Shown here piece after piece: positions 1-7,553 of a DNA stretch of 20,329 nucleotides (position 1 is the stretch's first letter; each line of letters starts with the position of its first letter). Below the pieces are notes generated by a model. It was not told the DNA's origin and made no database searches. It was given only the letters and a program-made list of their open reading frames with translations. The translations under genes and the position numbers were made by a program. This stretch comes from a virus. Where the stretch lies: positions 1 to 20,329 of IMG/VR virus record IMGVR_UViG_3300017770_000239. One strand, written 5' to 3'.

Positions 1-1781
1 CCGTCATCACCAATGAATACAGCCGTTGCGCCAGTTTTATAATTTGTTCCTGTAACAGTTACTGAGTTGATGCCTGGTGTGCTGAACGTCTGTGGATTTA
101 CACCAGTAATAGTTGGTGATTCATATGTAACAGGCACCACTGAGTTGGTTGGTGGCACAAGTCCAATAGGAATTGTTGTGTCAAACAATGGATAGATGAT
201 TGTTGCACCTCTTGGTGTATAAGTTGGCAATACAATATCTTCTTCGCCAACTCTTGTGTGCGGATATATTGAGTCTGGGTTTCTAACACACGCCAATGCA
301 ACACTCATATCATTGTTGTATTTGATTGAAACAACACGCCAAGGTGTTGTTCCAAAGTTCAACATATGACTTTGTATTCTAATGTTGTCGCCTACTTCTA
401 ATTCTATACCTTGTGAAGTAACTGTTAGAGTGCAACTTTCTTGAAGTCTACTTTTATTGAATATAAGTTTTGCCATATCTTTGGCAATAGCATAATTGGT
501 AATTCCGCCAAATGTTGCGTCAAGTTTGTTTACACGCCCACCGTCTTTGTCTATATAGGTTTGTCTCTCTGCGGCTGATTCAGGGTATACAACAGTGTCA
601 TTACTCCATTTGTTGTCTGGGTTGACATAAGTTATACTCACTTGGTTATATTTGCTTGTTGCTTCTACCGCACTATAGGTGATGTCACCAACTATGTTGT
701 CTTCATCAAATGTTGCTACGATGGTTGCTGTGCCTGATGTAATATCTGTGTCGTTGCCAGCATCTTCTACTCTTAATTTGAATTTACCTTGTATGTAAGG
801 CATATATGCTCTACAGTTTGGTAACATTGTCTTGATGTTGTTGAATATAGTGTTGCCAGTGTCTACTACATAATTGAGAGTGTGTATTGGTCCTCTAATA
901 CCACTTACATATTCTACTTGTGTGTTGAACTTGTTTGCTGTTGTTTCCCAACTGGTCCAATCAATGTCGTCGTTGACAAGTCCTTTACCATAACGTGGAT
1001 TGCGTAGGTAATCTAAAATACATTCTGCTGGGTTTGTTGAATATCTTACTGGTGCGTTGTCGTATGTGTAACTTGATGGTGTGCCACTTGTTAGCGCCGC
1101 AACTTTTTTACCTAGTATACACGCCTTTATTTCAGGTATGCCGCCACTGAATGGATTTGCTTCTGCATCTTCATTTGTTTCAATTTTCTTCCAATAGTAA
1201 CGAGCAAACACCACAGCCATACCGTTGTATACCATTGAGTTTTTCCAACTAGGTGCATCCTTACATATACTCCACGTGCCAACACCACTTACACTTGGTG
1301 TATTATTATACACACCGTGACTGAATTGTAATTGCACTCTGTCTTTGTATCTGCCTTCTGTAATGTTTACAGTTTGTCCATTGTTGAGTTGTCTAATAAT
1401 TGTTTCTGGTAGTTGGTTGTCATCAATAAAGATTTCACGTAAACCTTCAATTGTGCCTTCACTCAGCACATAAGCAACCCAAAGATATTGATTGTTTGTA
1501 GATCCTGTTTCTGCAAATGTAATAGCACCGCCAACTTTGCGATATCCATATACTACTGGTATAGGAGTTTCACTGCCTTGTCGTGTAAATTGAACACCTT
1601 GTTGGCGTTCTGCTTCTGCTTGTGCATCAGGCACATCATAGCCACCAAACAATCCAAGGAATGGTTGAACAACAAAGTTGACAACACTTTTTACACCTTT
1701 GACAACGGCTTTGACAACACTTTTTACACCTTTGATAACACCTTTGACAACCTTCTTGATGCCTTTAACTATACCACTCAT
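1..1781 (-). CDS. Tail tip / host-specificity protein, gpJ-like (3' end outside window)
   Basis: Reading starts at an ATG at 1781 and stays open to the window edge, giving 593 complete codons; the C-terminus is missing. The protein should form the central hub and tip of the tail and contact the host surface. The segment around residues 75-125 (PVVYGYRKVGGAI, then LSEGTIEGL and IFIDD) and the motif NPAECILDYLRNPRYGKGL near 250-268 are typical of the gpJ / TipJ family. Residues 1-40 are an unusual basic-hydrophobic stretch made of 11-residue repeats. From about residue 555 an IPT/TIG-like Ig domain begins (SPTITGVNPQTFSTPG, VTVTGTNY), as expected for the more variable receptor-facing part. The start codon overlaps the stop of the GNAT-like gene as ATGA, so translation is probably coupled. 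The family call is strong; receptor specificity cannot be read. Confidence 0.9.
   Translation of the reverse strand, partial: MSGIVKGIKKVVKGVIKGVKSVVKAVVKGVKSVVNFVVQPFLGLFGGYDVPDAQAEAERQQGVQFTRQGSETPIPVVYGYRKVGGAITFAETGSTNNQYLWVAYVLSEGTIEGLREIFIDDNQLPETIIRQLNNGQTVNITEGRYKDRVQLQFSHGVYNNTPSVSGVGTWSICKDAPSWKNSMVYNGMAVVFARYYWKKIETNEDAEANPFSGGIPEIKACILGKKVAALTSGTPSSYTYDNAPVRYSTNPAECILDYLRNPRYGKGLVNDDIDWTSWETTANKFNTQVEYVSGIRGPIHTLNYVVDTGNTIFNNIKTMLPNCRAYMPYIQGKFKLRVEDAGNDTDITSGTATIVATFDEDNIVGDITYSAVEATSKYNQVSITYVNPDNKWSNDTVVYPESAAERQTYIDKDGGRVNKLDATFGGITNYAIAKDMAKLIFNKSRLQESCTLTVTSQGIELEVGDNIRIQSHMLNFGTTPWRVVSIKYNNDMSVALACVRNPDSIYPHTRVGEEDIVLPTYTPRGATIIYPLFDTTIPIGLVPPTNSVVPVTYESPTITGVNPQTFSTPGINSVTVTGTNYKTGATAVFIGDD
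1681..1779 (-). repeat. 33-bp tandem repeat encoding 11-residue repeats at the gpJ-like N-terminus
   Basis: Bases 1681-1713 and 1714-1746 are two 33-base copies that differ at three positions; 1747-1779 is a degenerate third copy. On the coding strand they give VKGIKKVVKGV, IKGVKSVVKAV and VKGVKSVVNFV. Val/Ile and Lys alternate in a pattern that fits an amphipathic helix with an 11-residue (hendecad) period. Confidence 0.8.
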
Positions 1782-2242
1782 AGATCAATCTCCTTTGTCA
1801 TAAAGCATCCTTCAGTAAATCCAATACTTGTGTATACACGTTTAGTTCTTTCTGGATCAATGCCAATGTCGCCAGCGGTTAAACTGGTTGCATCCATTGC
1901 AACAGCCCAGTCTTGAAATTCATCTACTAATCTACGAAACGCATCCATTGAACGTTTTTCTTTCAGCACATATATCATTTCAATATGTGCATACAAAATT
2001 TGATCGTTCCAAGGTGCTTGTGTTAGTCCGCCACTTATAAAGCCTACTGGACGATTGTTGTCTAACAAACTAAACCAACAAGCATCAGGAGAAATCAAAC
2101 GACTTCTTATTGAACTAACCACTGAGTTCTCGTCATACTGTGCACCTAGTGCTGGATTTGTTTCACCTGCTTCATCAGCATATTGACGAAATAGATTTAC
2201 ATTTAAGTCTATTTCTTCTGGACGCATTGTTCTTACAATCAT
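1778..2242 (-). CDS. GNAT-fold acetyltransferase-like protein in the tail module
   Basis: The 154 residues fit the GNAT N-acetyltransferase fold. An N-terminal helical part (RPEEIDLNVNLFRQYADEAG) is followed by the beta hairpin CWFSLLDNNRPVGFISGG (55-72), the central strand AHIEMIYVLKEKRSM (85-99), a helix (100-116), and the C-terminal ERTKRVYTSIGFTEGCFMTKEI, which matches the usual GNAT ending (Y..GF, then a strand). The acetyl-CoA pyrophosphate loop, normally Q/R-x-x-G-x-G/A after the central strand, reads KEKRSMDAF with no glycine, so catalysis is uncertain. The gene overlaps its upstream neighbour as ATGA and the gpJ-like gene downstream as ATGA. It lies where lambda-like and GTA-like tails usually encode an NlpC/P60 peptidase. 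It could be an enzyme that modifies a host or virion component, or a structural derivative of the fold; the sequence does not decide. Confidence 0.75.
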   Translation of the reverse strand: MIVRTMRPEEIDLNVNLFRQYADEAGETNPALGAQYDENSVVSSIRSRLISPDACWFSLLDNNRPVGFISGGLTQAPWNDQILYAHIEMIYVLKEKRSMDAFRRLVDEFQDWAVAMDATSLTAGDIGIDPERTKRVYTSIGFTEGCFMTKEIDL

Positions 2243-2853
2243 TCTAATCTACCCCATAGGAATTCTGTGTTGCCTACGTAACCAGCCTTTTCCATTGCTG
2301 TGTCATATTTTACACCTTGCAATAACCAATTACTCCAATTGTTTGTTTTACGCCCTGCTAGTCTTTCAAAGTCTGCAAACTTACTTGCACATTCTACTGA
2401 TATTGAACAAGTGCTTGAGTTTTCTTGAATGCCTACATTGTATATCACACCATCATACATTAGTATAGGTGTTGATACAATTTGTAGGTCCGTGGTGCTT
2501 AAAAACGCTTTATAAACGCACACTCTTTTTAGTTCAGGTTCTTTGTTTACAAATTTGTCAATATATCCACTAGGTAGCCCTGACAAGTTGATTGTAAACT
2601 TGCCTACCTTTACGTCAAAGTCTTCGTTGATTGATGAGTATGCTAAAAACTCACCTTGTGCTGAATATACATTGGTGCCTGCTTCTGGTGCTGTTGGTGA
2701 ATTAAAATCAACATCAATTGCACCTGATGCTAGGTATATTGTGTCACTTGAATTTGATGCATCTTTGAGATGTAGTTCAATTAAGTCTACAGCAAAGTTT
2801 ACATCACGGTAGTATTCATCTCTTAGTGTTGTGTCTGTATAGAAACTCTTCAT
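2239..2853 (-). CDS. Distal tail / hub minor tail protein (DUF2163- or gpL-like by position)
   Basis: This 204-residue protein begins at an ATG directly after the stop of the preceding gene, with no gap. It looks beta-rich, with repeated strand patterns (HLKDASNSSDTIYLASGAIDV, KVGKFTINLSGL, STPILMYDGVIYNVGIQE), and ends in SVECASKFADFERLAGRKTN followed by a short Trp-containing tail. The pattern of a YLASGAIDV-type strand early, then a strand-turn-GVI segment, then ..ECAS.. near the end resembles DUF2163 and lambda gpL-type proteins. These join the distal tail ring to the gpJ-type tip. The position between a distal tail protein and the GNAT/gpJ pair supports this. A metal or Fe-S role, as in lambda gpL, is not supported because there is no cluster of cysteines. 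Confidence 0.6.
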   Translation of the reverse strand: MKSFYTDTTLRDEYYRDVNFAVDLIELHLKDASNSSDTIYLASGAIDVDFNSPTAPEAGTNVYSAQGEFLAYSSINEDFDVKVGKFTINLSGLPSGYIDKFVNKEPELKRVCVYKAFLSTTDLQIVSTPILMYDGVIYNVGIQENSSTCSISVECASKFADFERLAGRKTNNWSNWLLQGVKYDTAMEKAGYVGNTEFLWGRLE

Positions 2854-3462
2854 TTACCAAGTCTCTCTCATATTGACATTTAGTGATGTAAAACCCCCTA
2901 CGCCAATATCATACTGTTGAACATCTGAATCAAGTATTGCTGTGAATTTTACGTCATTAAATTCTAAACTTGTTGCGTTTGGAACATCTGCTACTAGGCT
3001 TCCTGAGAAATAAAGTGTCATTGCACCACCGCTGTCTGCTGTTGCTGTGCCTACTACTTGATAAACTTTTGAATGATTTGCAAACTTGATATAGTCGCCA
3101 CCAATTAGAGTTTTGCCAGCACCACAGTTTGTAACAGTAATTGTCTTTGCACCTTTGGTTGCTGATCCTGTTATTGCACCTGAATTAATTGGATTTGTTG
3201 AATTTGTATAACTTATTTCTGGAAGTATAACTTCAAAACTAAATGCAGGTCCGTATGTTTGACTTAGATAGCCTAAAACAATTGACGATTCAACTGGTGT
3301 AAGTGTTGGATATTTTACTTGCCAACTATAAAAACTTGTGCCATATCCTGTTCTACGTGATTTGCCACTGAATGTTTCAGTTGTCAATGTTGGTGTGTTA
3401 GTTCTAAAACTAATACTATTGAAACTTGGATCTTGTGGGTAAAGTGTTACTATGTCCGCCAT
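2854..3462 (-). CDS. Minor / distal tail protein downstream of the tape measure
   Basis: The ATG shares one base with the tape-measure stop (TAATG), so the two genes are probably translationally coupled. The 202-residue protein opens with a segment typical of minor tail proteins that join the tube end (PTLTTETFSGKSRRTGYG, SWQVKYPTLTPVE), a pattern like phage distal tail (DUF2460-like or gpM-like) proteins. A second domain, roughly residues 105-175, has the arrangement seen in many phage minor tail proteins: KGAKTITVTNCGA, then GGDYIKFANHSKVYQVVG, then AMTLYFSGSLVADVP. The C-terminus (GGFTSLNVNMRETW) is also a common ending. The product probably sits at the tail end, where the tape measure protein is docked. 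Confidence 0.65.
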   Translation of the reverse strand: MADIVTLYPQDPSFNSISFRTNTPTLTTETFSGKSRRTGYGTSFYSWQVKYPTLTPVESSIVLGYLSQTYGPAFSFEVILPEISYTNSTNPINSGAITGSATKGAKTITVTNCGAGKTLIGGDYIKFANHSKVYQVVGTATADSGGAMTLYFSGSLVADVPNATSLEFNDVKFTAILDSDVQQYDIGVGGFTSLNVNMRETW

Positions 3463-6056
3463 TAGAATCTACTCCTTTGTCCGCTTTCTAACATTGCATC
3501 ACTAATTACACTTTGTATGACGCCTTGTCTGCTTATTAATAATTCATCAAATGATGCTGTGTCAACAGCATTGATTGTAAAGTTGATTTCAACGGGCCTT
3601 CCACCACCTATTTGATCATTTCTAGTTATGCTACCTGAGTTGGTTGGTGTAAACATTTCTGGTCCGTTCTCACCAACAATATAACTTTCACCGCCCATAA
3701 CTGGACCACCAAGTGCTCTACCTGAATAGCGTTGACTTCTAATTGCGTTTACTTGCGCCATACCTGCCGCAATCGCACCAGCCACATAAATTAGTGATAT
3801 AGGTGGACCTGGAGGAAATGCTATTGCCATTGCCGCCGCTTGGTATGTTGAAATCAATGCTTGTGCAATACTCAATGCCTTGTGTGCTTCAAATGCTTCT
3901 TTTGATTGCCCTGCCATTTGACCCAACACATTGTTCATTGCTGTTAGTGCGCCTTGTGCGCCTACAACACCGCCTTGTTGTATCATTGCAACAGCATCCA
4001 TTTGTGCTGTTACAGCATCAATAATTGATTGGTTAGTAACACCATTTAATTCTAATTGCTGTTGTGCATCTTGTTTGCGTAAATCGTTTATCTTTTTACT
4101 GTATTCTTGATTTAGACGTGATTTGGTGCGTAGATATTCTTCTTCATTAATCAAGTCTCTATCACGTAAACGCTCTAAGCCTTTTAATTCATCTGAATAT
4201 GTTTTGTTTACACCTTCTAGTGGATTGACTCTACCAAATGCACTTGCGCCTGCATTTACTTCTTCTGCGGCTGTGCTTTGACGTCTAAATTCTACAAGTG
4301 CTTTTTCTAAATTTAATTTTTCTTTTATTTTGGCAATTTCTAATTCTCTTGCAAGAATAGTTTTACGGAATGCCGCCGCTTCACCGTCTTTGAGATTTAC
4401 ATTTTTCTCAATAAAGTCTTGTTCTGCTTTGAGACTTGCTAGGTGTGCGGCTCTAACACTTTCAGTTTCATTCAACAAACTAATTTCTAAACGAAGTGCG
4501 TCTGCTGTGTTTTGTAGTGCTGTTTCTTGTGTTGTTTGATATTCTTTTAATTTTGATATTCTGGCTTCTTCAATTTGAACTGCCTTTTCCTTCATATCAT
4601 TAAGTGCCGCTGTAGCCGCTTCTTCTTGACTCATTTGAACATTGTTTTTCTTGCTCAACTCAAGTAGTTCTTCTGTGCGCCTTGCTAGTTCTGCACGATA
4701 ATCAGTTAGACTGCCTGTGACACCAAGCATATCATTCATTACATTTTTGCCTGTTTCAAGTGCGTCACTTAGACTTTCAATACCAGTTACTGATTCAAAT
4801 GCTTCTCCGCCTAAGCCTGAAATTTCATCTACTATTTCACCTATTTTGTCTCTTGCTGTGCCAGCAAAGTCATCAATTGATTCTTTCATTGATGTGCCAA
4901 ACACCCAATCCCAAGCCGCCGCTAGTCCATATGCCGCGGCACCTACAGCACCTATCACAAGTGTTATTTTACCAAGTGCAAGTGCAAGAGCACCAAGTGC
5001 TCCTCGTATAAGTGTTCTTACTAAGAATGTTGCTAGTCCCCTAAAAGCACGAAGTAGACCCATTACAGCAACAACAGTTGTTCCTATAATCATTCTGCCT
5101 AGGTTGAACATAAACTTAACAATACCAATACCAATTAATGCTGAAACAGCAATAAGAACTTTGTCAAAGTTTTCAAATAGCAAGAACAGGGCGTCACCTG
5201 CTACAAGAGTTGCTTGAGTAAGTCCTCTTGATATTGATTCTGTTAGTTGTGTATTTGTGTCAAGTGCGGTGCTCATTCTGTCTGCTAGTTGCCCAACAGC
5301 GGCTCCAAAGCCAGCATCACCAATATTTCTTTGTGCTCGTGTAACTGAGTCACTCATTCTACTGAGAGCACCAGTTAGTGTGGTTGCTTGTTTCTCAGCC
5401 GCACCAAAATATTTGCCACCTTCTTCGCCCAAGTCTTGAATCAATCCAATTAATTCTTGTCCTGAGTTTGCAACACCTAGTATTTGATCGCCAAGTAAAA
5501 CAGTGGTTCTTCCGTTTTCACTTCTTACTTTTACACCAAATTCTTTTAGACGTTCATATTCACCTGTGAGTGCATCACCAAGTGCTTCTGCCAATTGACT
5601 CATATTTTTATTATTGGCACTTGCAATGTTTGCAAATGCTGTCATTGAATCGTTGGCTGTGCTTATACCATATCTGTTGAGAACAACAAATCCATTGGTT
5701 AAGTCTTGTAGTGTTTGAGGAAGTCCTTTTGCAAGTTGTTCCATTCTTGCCAACTCAGCATTGGCTCGCTGTTGTGAGCCTAGGTATGCTGTAAGTTGTG
5801 CTCTAAAGCCTTCAAAAGTTGTGGTTGCCTGTATGATACCTCTGATACCACTTGTAGCCGCAAAGCCAACAAATGCCGCACCAGCAAGTTTCAACGCTGT
5901 GGATACTCTACCAGCCGCACCTTCAATTTGAGTTAAACTTTTGCGAGCCCCTTTACCATTACGGTCCAAAGTTCGCATACTTCTATTAACTTGTGTTAGT
6001 GTGCGGTTAAGGTGACTTGCATCGCCCTTAAACCTAATGTAAATATCCTGTGCCAC
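3462..6056 (-). CDS. Tail tape measure protein
   Basis: The 864-residue protein starts at a GTG (6054-6056) with an AGAGG Shine-Dalgarno inside the end of the frameshift chaperone. It sets tail length and is later ejected with DNA. Residues 1-50 carry the usual tape-measure opening (IYIRFKGDASHLNRTLTQVN). Residues 75-270 are helical with TTFEGFRAQLTAYLG and a typical LAEALGDALTGEYERLKEFG motif. Residues 287-388 are strongly hydrophobic with several membrane-type helices. Residues 440-680 are charged and helical, likely coiled coil. The end contains the common GRALGGPVMGGESYIVGENG motif (about 775-795). At about 0.15 nm per residue the tail would be near 130 nm, which is an estimate. This is the clearest sign of a long-tailed virion. 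Confidence 0.97.
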   Translation of the reverse strand: MAQDIYIRFKGDASHLNRTLTQVNRSMRTLDRNGKGARKSLTQIEGAAGRVSTALKLAGAAFVGFAATSGIRGIIQATTTFEGFRAQLTAYLGSQQRANAELARMEQLAKGLPQTLQDLTNGFVVLNRYGISTANDSMTAFANIASANNKNMSQLAEALGDALTGEYERLKEFGVKVRSENGRTTVLLGDQILGVANSGQELIGLIQDLGEEGGKYFGAAEKQATTLTGALSRMSDSVTRAQRNIGDAGFGAAVGQLADRMSTALDTNTQLTESISRGLTQATLVAGDALFLLFENFDKVLIAVSALIGIGIVKFMFNLGRMIIGTTVVAVMGLLRAFRGLATFLVRTLIRGALGALALALGKITLVIGAVGAAAYGLAAAWDWVFGTSMKESIDDFAGTARDKIGEIVDEISGLGGEAFESVTGIESLSDALETGKNVMNDMLGVTGSLTDYRAELARRTEELLELSKKNNVQMSQEEAATAALNDMKEKAVQIEEARISKLKEYQTTQETALQNTADALRLEISLLNETESVRAAHLASLKAEQDFIEKNVNLKDGEAAAFRKTILARELEIAKIKEKLNLEKALVEFRRQSTAAEEVNAGASAFGRVNPLEGVNKTYSDELKGLERLRDRDLINEEEYLRTKSRLNQEYSKKINDLRKQDAQQQLELNGVTNQSIIDAVTAQMDAVAMIQQGGVVGAQGALTAMNNVLGQMAGQSKEAFEAHKALSIAQALISTYQAAAMAIAFPPGPPISLIYVAGAIAAGMAQVNAIRSQRYSGRALGGPVMGGESYIVGENGPEMFTPTNSGSITRNDQIGGGRPVEINFTINAVDTASFDELLISRQGVIQSVISDAMLESGQRSRF

Positions 6057-6058
6057 GG

Positions 6059-6600
6059 TTACCGTCCTCTTTTGTTTTTAGAATTTTGCATTGCTTTCTT
6101 TTGTTCTTCTGCTTCCATTTTATAAAAAGCCGCCCAGCCTGCAAATTCCGCTGTTGTCATTTCAAACACTGTTGTTACGGGGAGACCCAAATCCTTTGCT
6201 AGTCTAAAAGCAAAAACTAGATCTGGATCTCCTCTAAGTTTTTTTCTGCAATCTCCATATTTGAATCTGCATTGGCACTATTGATTTCCCCTGTGATTCT
6301 AATAACCACATTAGGATCTGCTTCATTCATCAGTGTGACTTTATCCGCAGGTCTGAATAACTTGGCTCCATCCTTATCACGTGCTTTTGTAATAAGTGTT
6401 TCTACAAGTGCTTCAATTGTTTTGCCTTGTTGGGCAAGATTTAACATTTTTGATTCTTCTGTTAATGTGTTTACTTCTTTGAAGTAAATTTCCAAATCCC
6501 ATTCTGGAACGTGGATGGATTTCATCTGTCCTGTAATTTTATTTCTAAAATGTCCAGTGATTTTCTCCATTGGTTTTACGGTTTGATTTTTTCCGTCCAT
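6059..6600 (-). CDS. Tail assembly chaperone, -1 frameshift fusion (gpGT-type)
   Basis: Ribosomes that slip back one base on the heptamer at 6238-6244 leave the frame that ends at 6217 and continue for 59 codons to a TAA at 6059-6061, giving a product of about 180 residues. The second frame has a well-formed protein: DPDLVFAFRLAKDLGLPVTT, then VFEMTTAEFAGWAAFYKMEA, and a basic tail. The E-x-x-x-W pattern of such domains (here TTAEFAGWAAFY) is typical of the gpT part of lambda-like tail chaperones, which bind the tape measure and recruit tail tube subunits. The tape-measure start lies 2 bases past the fusion stop. The second frame has no good start codon of its own near its beginning, which supports frameshifting over independent translation. 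Confidence is high from motif, position and coding quality together. Confidence 0.9.
6217..6600 (-). CDS. Tail assembly chaperone, unshifted product (gpG-type)
   Basis: The 127-residue product starts at ATG 6600 after AAGGAG, which lies within the last codons of the gp10-like gene. It ends at TAG 6217-6219 if no frameshift occurs. It is hydrophilic and mostly helical (KVNTLTEESKMLNLAQQGK-like spacing; the actual segment runs from about residue 47 to 70), as expected for gpG-type chaperones that coat the tape measure. In known systems the unshifted form is much more abundant than the fusion. The last codons before the stop (GAA AAA AAC) form the slippery site. The position between the major tail protein group and the tape measure is the standard place. 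Confidence 0.88.
   Translation of the reverse strand: MDGKNQTVKPMEKITGHFRNKITGQMKSIHVPEWDLEIYFKEVNTLTEESKMLNLAQQGKTIEALVETLITKARDKDGAKLFRPADKVTLMNEADPNVVIRITGEINSANADSNMEIAEKNLEEIQI
6238..6244 (-). promoter_or_regulatory. Programmed -1 ribosomal frameshift slippery site A AAA AAC
   Basis: On the coding strand the zero-frame codons are GAA AAA AAC, so the heptamer A AAA AAC fits the X XXY YYZ rule exactly. It lies 6 codons before the zero-frame stop, and the -1 frame is open to the tape-measure start. A G-rich stretch (AGAGGAGATC) begins 3 bases downstream. It could act as a stimulatory Shine-Dalgarno-like or structural element, although stimulatory SD sequences usually lie upstream. Confidence 0.9.
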
Positions 6601-6602
6601 AT

Positions 6603-6896
6603 CTATTTTCTCCTTCTAGATGTAGCCTTGAGAGTTTGTTTTGTGAAACCCCTTGGTGCTTGTTTACTTGAGCCTTGCTCCAAACGCTCTATATAAGGCA
6701 CACGGTTTTCAACTTCAAAACCTGTGCTGTCACTACTAGTTTTCTTCCAGTTGCGACGAGCGTTTCCACTTCTCTTAGGTGTTTTTGACACCACAGTTCG
6801 TTGGACTAAGTCAGCGTGGCTGTCTATGGTAGCCGCAATCTCTTGGGATGCCGCTTCCATAAACTGTTTGATACCTATAATATCAACTCGTGCCAT
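6603..6896 (-). CDS. HK97 gp10-like neck / minor virion protein
   Basis: The 97-residue protein has the family features: an N-terminal helix (FMEAASQEIAATIDSHADLV), the central motif RTVVSKTPKRSGNARRNWKK (33-52), where TP.rTG.lr.sw is typical, a strand pair (FEVENRVPYIERLEQGSS), and the end APRGFTKQTL. HK97 gp10-type proteins join head connector and tail or assist the tail end. It usually lies before the tail terminator and major tail genes; here it lies after the major tail gene, which is unusual. The ATG is preceded only by a weak AAGAT. Its last codons (RRRK) carry the AAGGAG used by the chaperone gene. Confidence 0.8.
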   Translation of the reverse strand: MARVDIIGIKQFMEAASQEIAATIDSHADLVQRTVVSKTPKRSGNARRNWKKTSSDSTGFEVENRVPYIERLEQGSSKQAPRGFTKQTLKATSRRRK

Positions 6897-6904
6897 CAGT
6901 TATC

Positions 6905-7312
6905 TTATGATGTTGCGTATGTTAATGGGCCTGAGCCTTGGAAACTTACACTTGCTTCAATCATACCGTCCATTTGTGCGGTAATTGAATAGCCAGTTAC
7001 AAGAATGTTGCCACTCCAGTTTGCTCCAGTGCCTTCAGGATATACAACAAGTCCTACTGGGCTTGCGCCAATTGAACCTTGAATCAAACCATCTAAGTCT
7101 GGGTTAGATGTTGCGTCAAAATGTGTTGCGTCCCAATATACGTCTGCACTACCTGAGAATGAGTGTAAACCTTTTACATACTGACGACTTGCATCGCCCA
7201 TTGCTGTTGTTTCAATTGTGTCTGAAGTTACTTCAATTGAATAACTTCTTACTTCCGCCACCGCTTGTGAATCCACATTGATGACGCCTGCGTTACCTAC
7301 TAAAGATGCCAT
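6905..7312 (-). CDS. Major tail (tube) protein
   Basis: The 135-residue protein matches the size and pattern of the phage tail tube family: a first strand (VGNAGVINVDSQAVAEVRSY), the signature SIEVTSDTIETTAMGD, the GLHSFSGSADVYWD motif, and a final GYSITAQMDGMIEASVSFQG followed by GPLTY. It should polymerise as hexameric rings along the tape measure to form the tail tube. The start is an ATG behind AAGGAG, which lies inside the final Lys-Gly-Asp codons of the preceding small gene, so it is probably efficiently translated. There is no extra C-terminal Ig domain, as often present in larger tube proteins. Confidence 0.9.
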   Translation of the reverse strand: MASLVGNAGVINVDSQAVAEVRSYSIEVTSDTIETTAMGDASRQYVKGLHSFSGSADVYWDATHFDATSNPDLDGLIQGSIGASPVGLVVYPEGTGANWSGNILVTGYSITAQMDGMIEASVSFQGSGPLTYATS

Positions 7313-7314
7313 AA

Positions 7315-7518
7315 TTAATCTCCTTTGTTATCTTCGTTTAGTGTTACCACCTCTTCTTCTGAAGAAGATTCTATTTCTTCGTCAACGGCGGGTTTAGATG
7401 TTACCGTATTTTTTACAGGTTTAGATTTGGCTTTTGCACCACTCCAACCTTGTAATTCGTAATAATCAAGTCTTGAATCATCAATAAACTTGACTACTCC
7501 ATTTTTTGTTATCTTCAT
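7315..7518 (-). CDS. Small acidic protein between tail terminator and major tail genes
   Basis: The 67-residue protein has two parts. Residues 1-27 (ITKNGVVKFIDDSRLDYYEL then QGWSGAK) resemble the short domain found in many small phage proteins, with a strand, a helix and an LQGW-type end. The rest is a Lys-rich then strongly Glu-rich low-complexity tail (EEIESSSEEEVV). An AAGGAG lies 8 bases before the ATG. The position suggests a minor neck or tail-tube accessory protein. I do not recognise a proven function. Confidence 0.65.
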   Translation of the reverse strand: MKITKNGVVKFIDDSRLDYYELQGWSGAKAKSKPVKNTVTSKPAVDEEIESSSEEEVVTLNEDNKGD

Positions 7519-7553
7519 TTTAGTCTCCTTTGCATATACGCCCTCACGCTCTG

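Noticed and set aside
1488-1916. Open frame of 142 codons on the plus strand with FDNTFYTFDN-type repeats
   Set aside because: The repeat is the antisense image of the 33-base repeat in the gpJ-like gene; no gene on this strand is supported.
4717-5217. Open frame of 166 codons on the plus strand opposite the tape-measure gene
   Set aside because: It lies fully within a clear tape-measure gene on the other strand, is Ser/Pro/Ile-rich in the manner of antisense frames, and has no ribosome site or neighbouring genes on that strand.
1-6600. Gene transfer agent cluster
   Set aside because: The tail-tip order has some likeness, but the NlpC/P60 gene is missing, the capsid, scaffold and fibre set is phage-like, and the large LamG and fibre block is not typical of GTAs.
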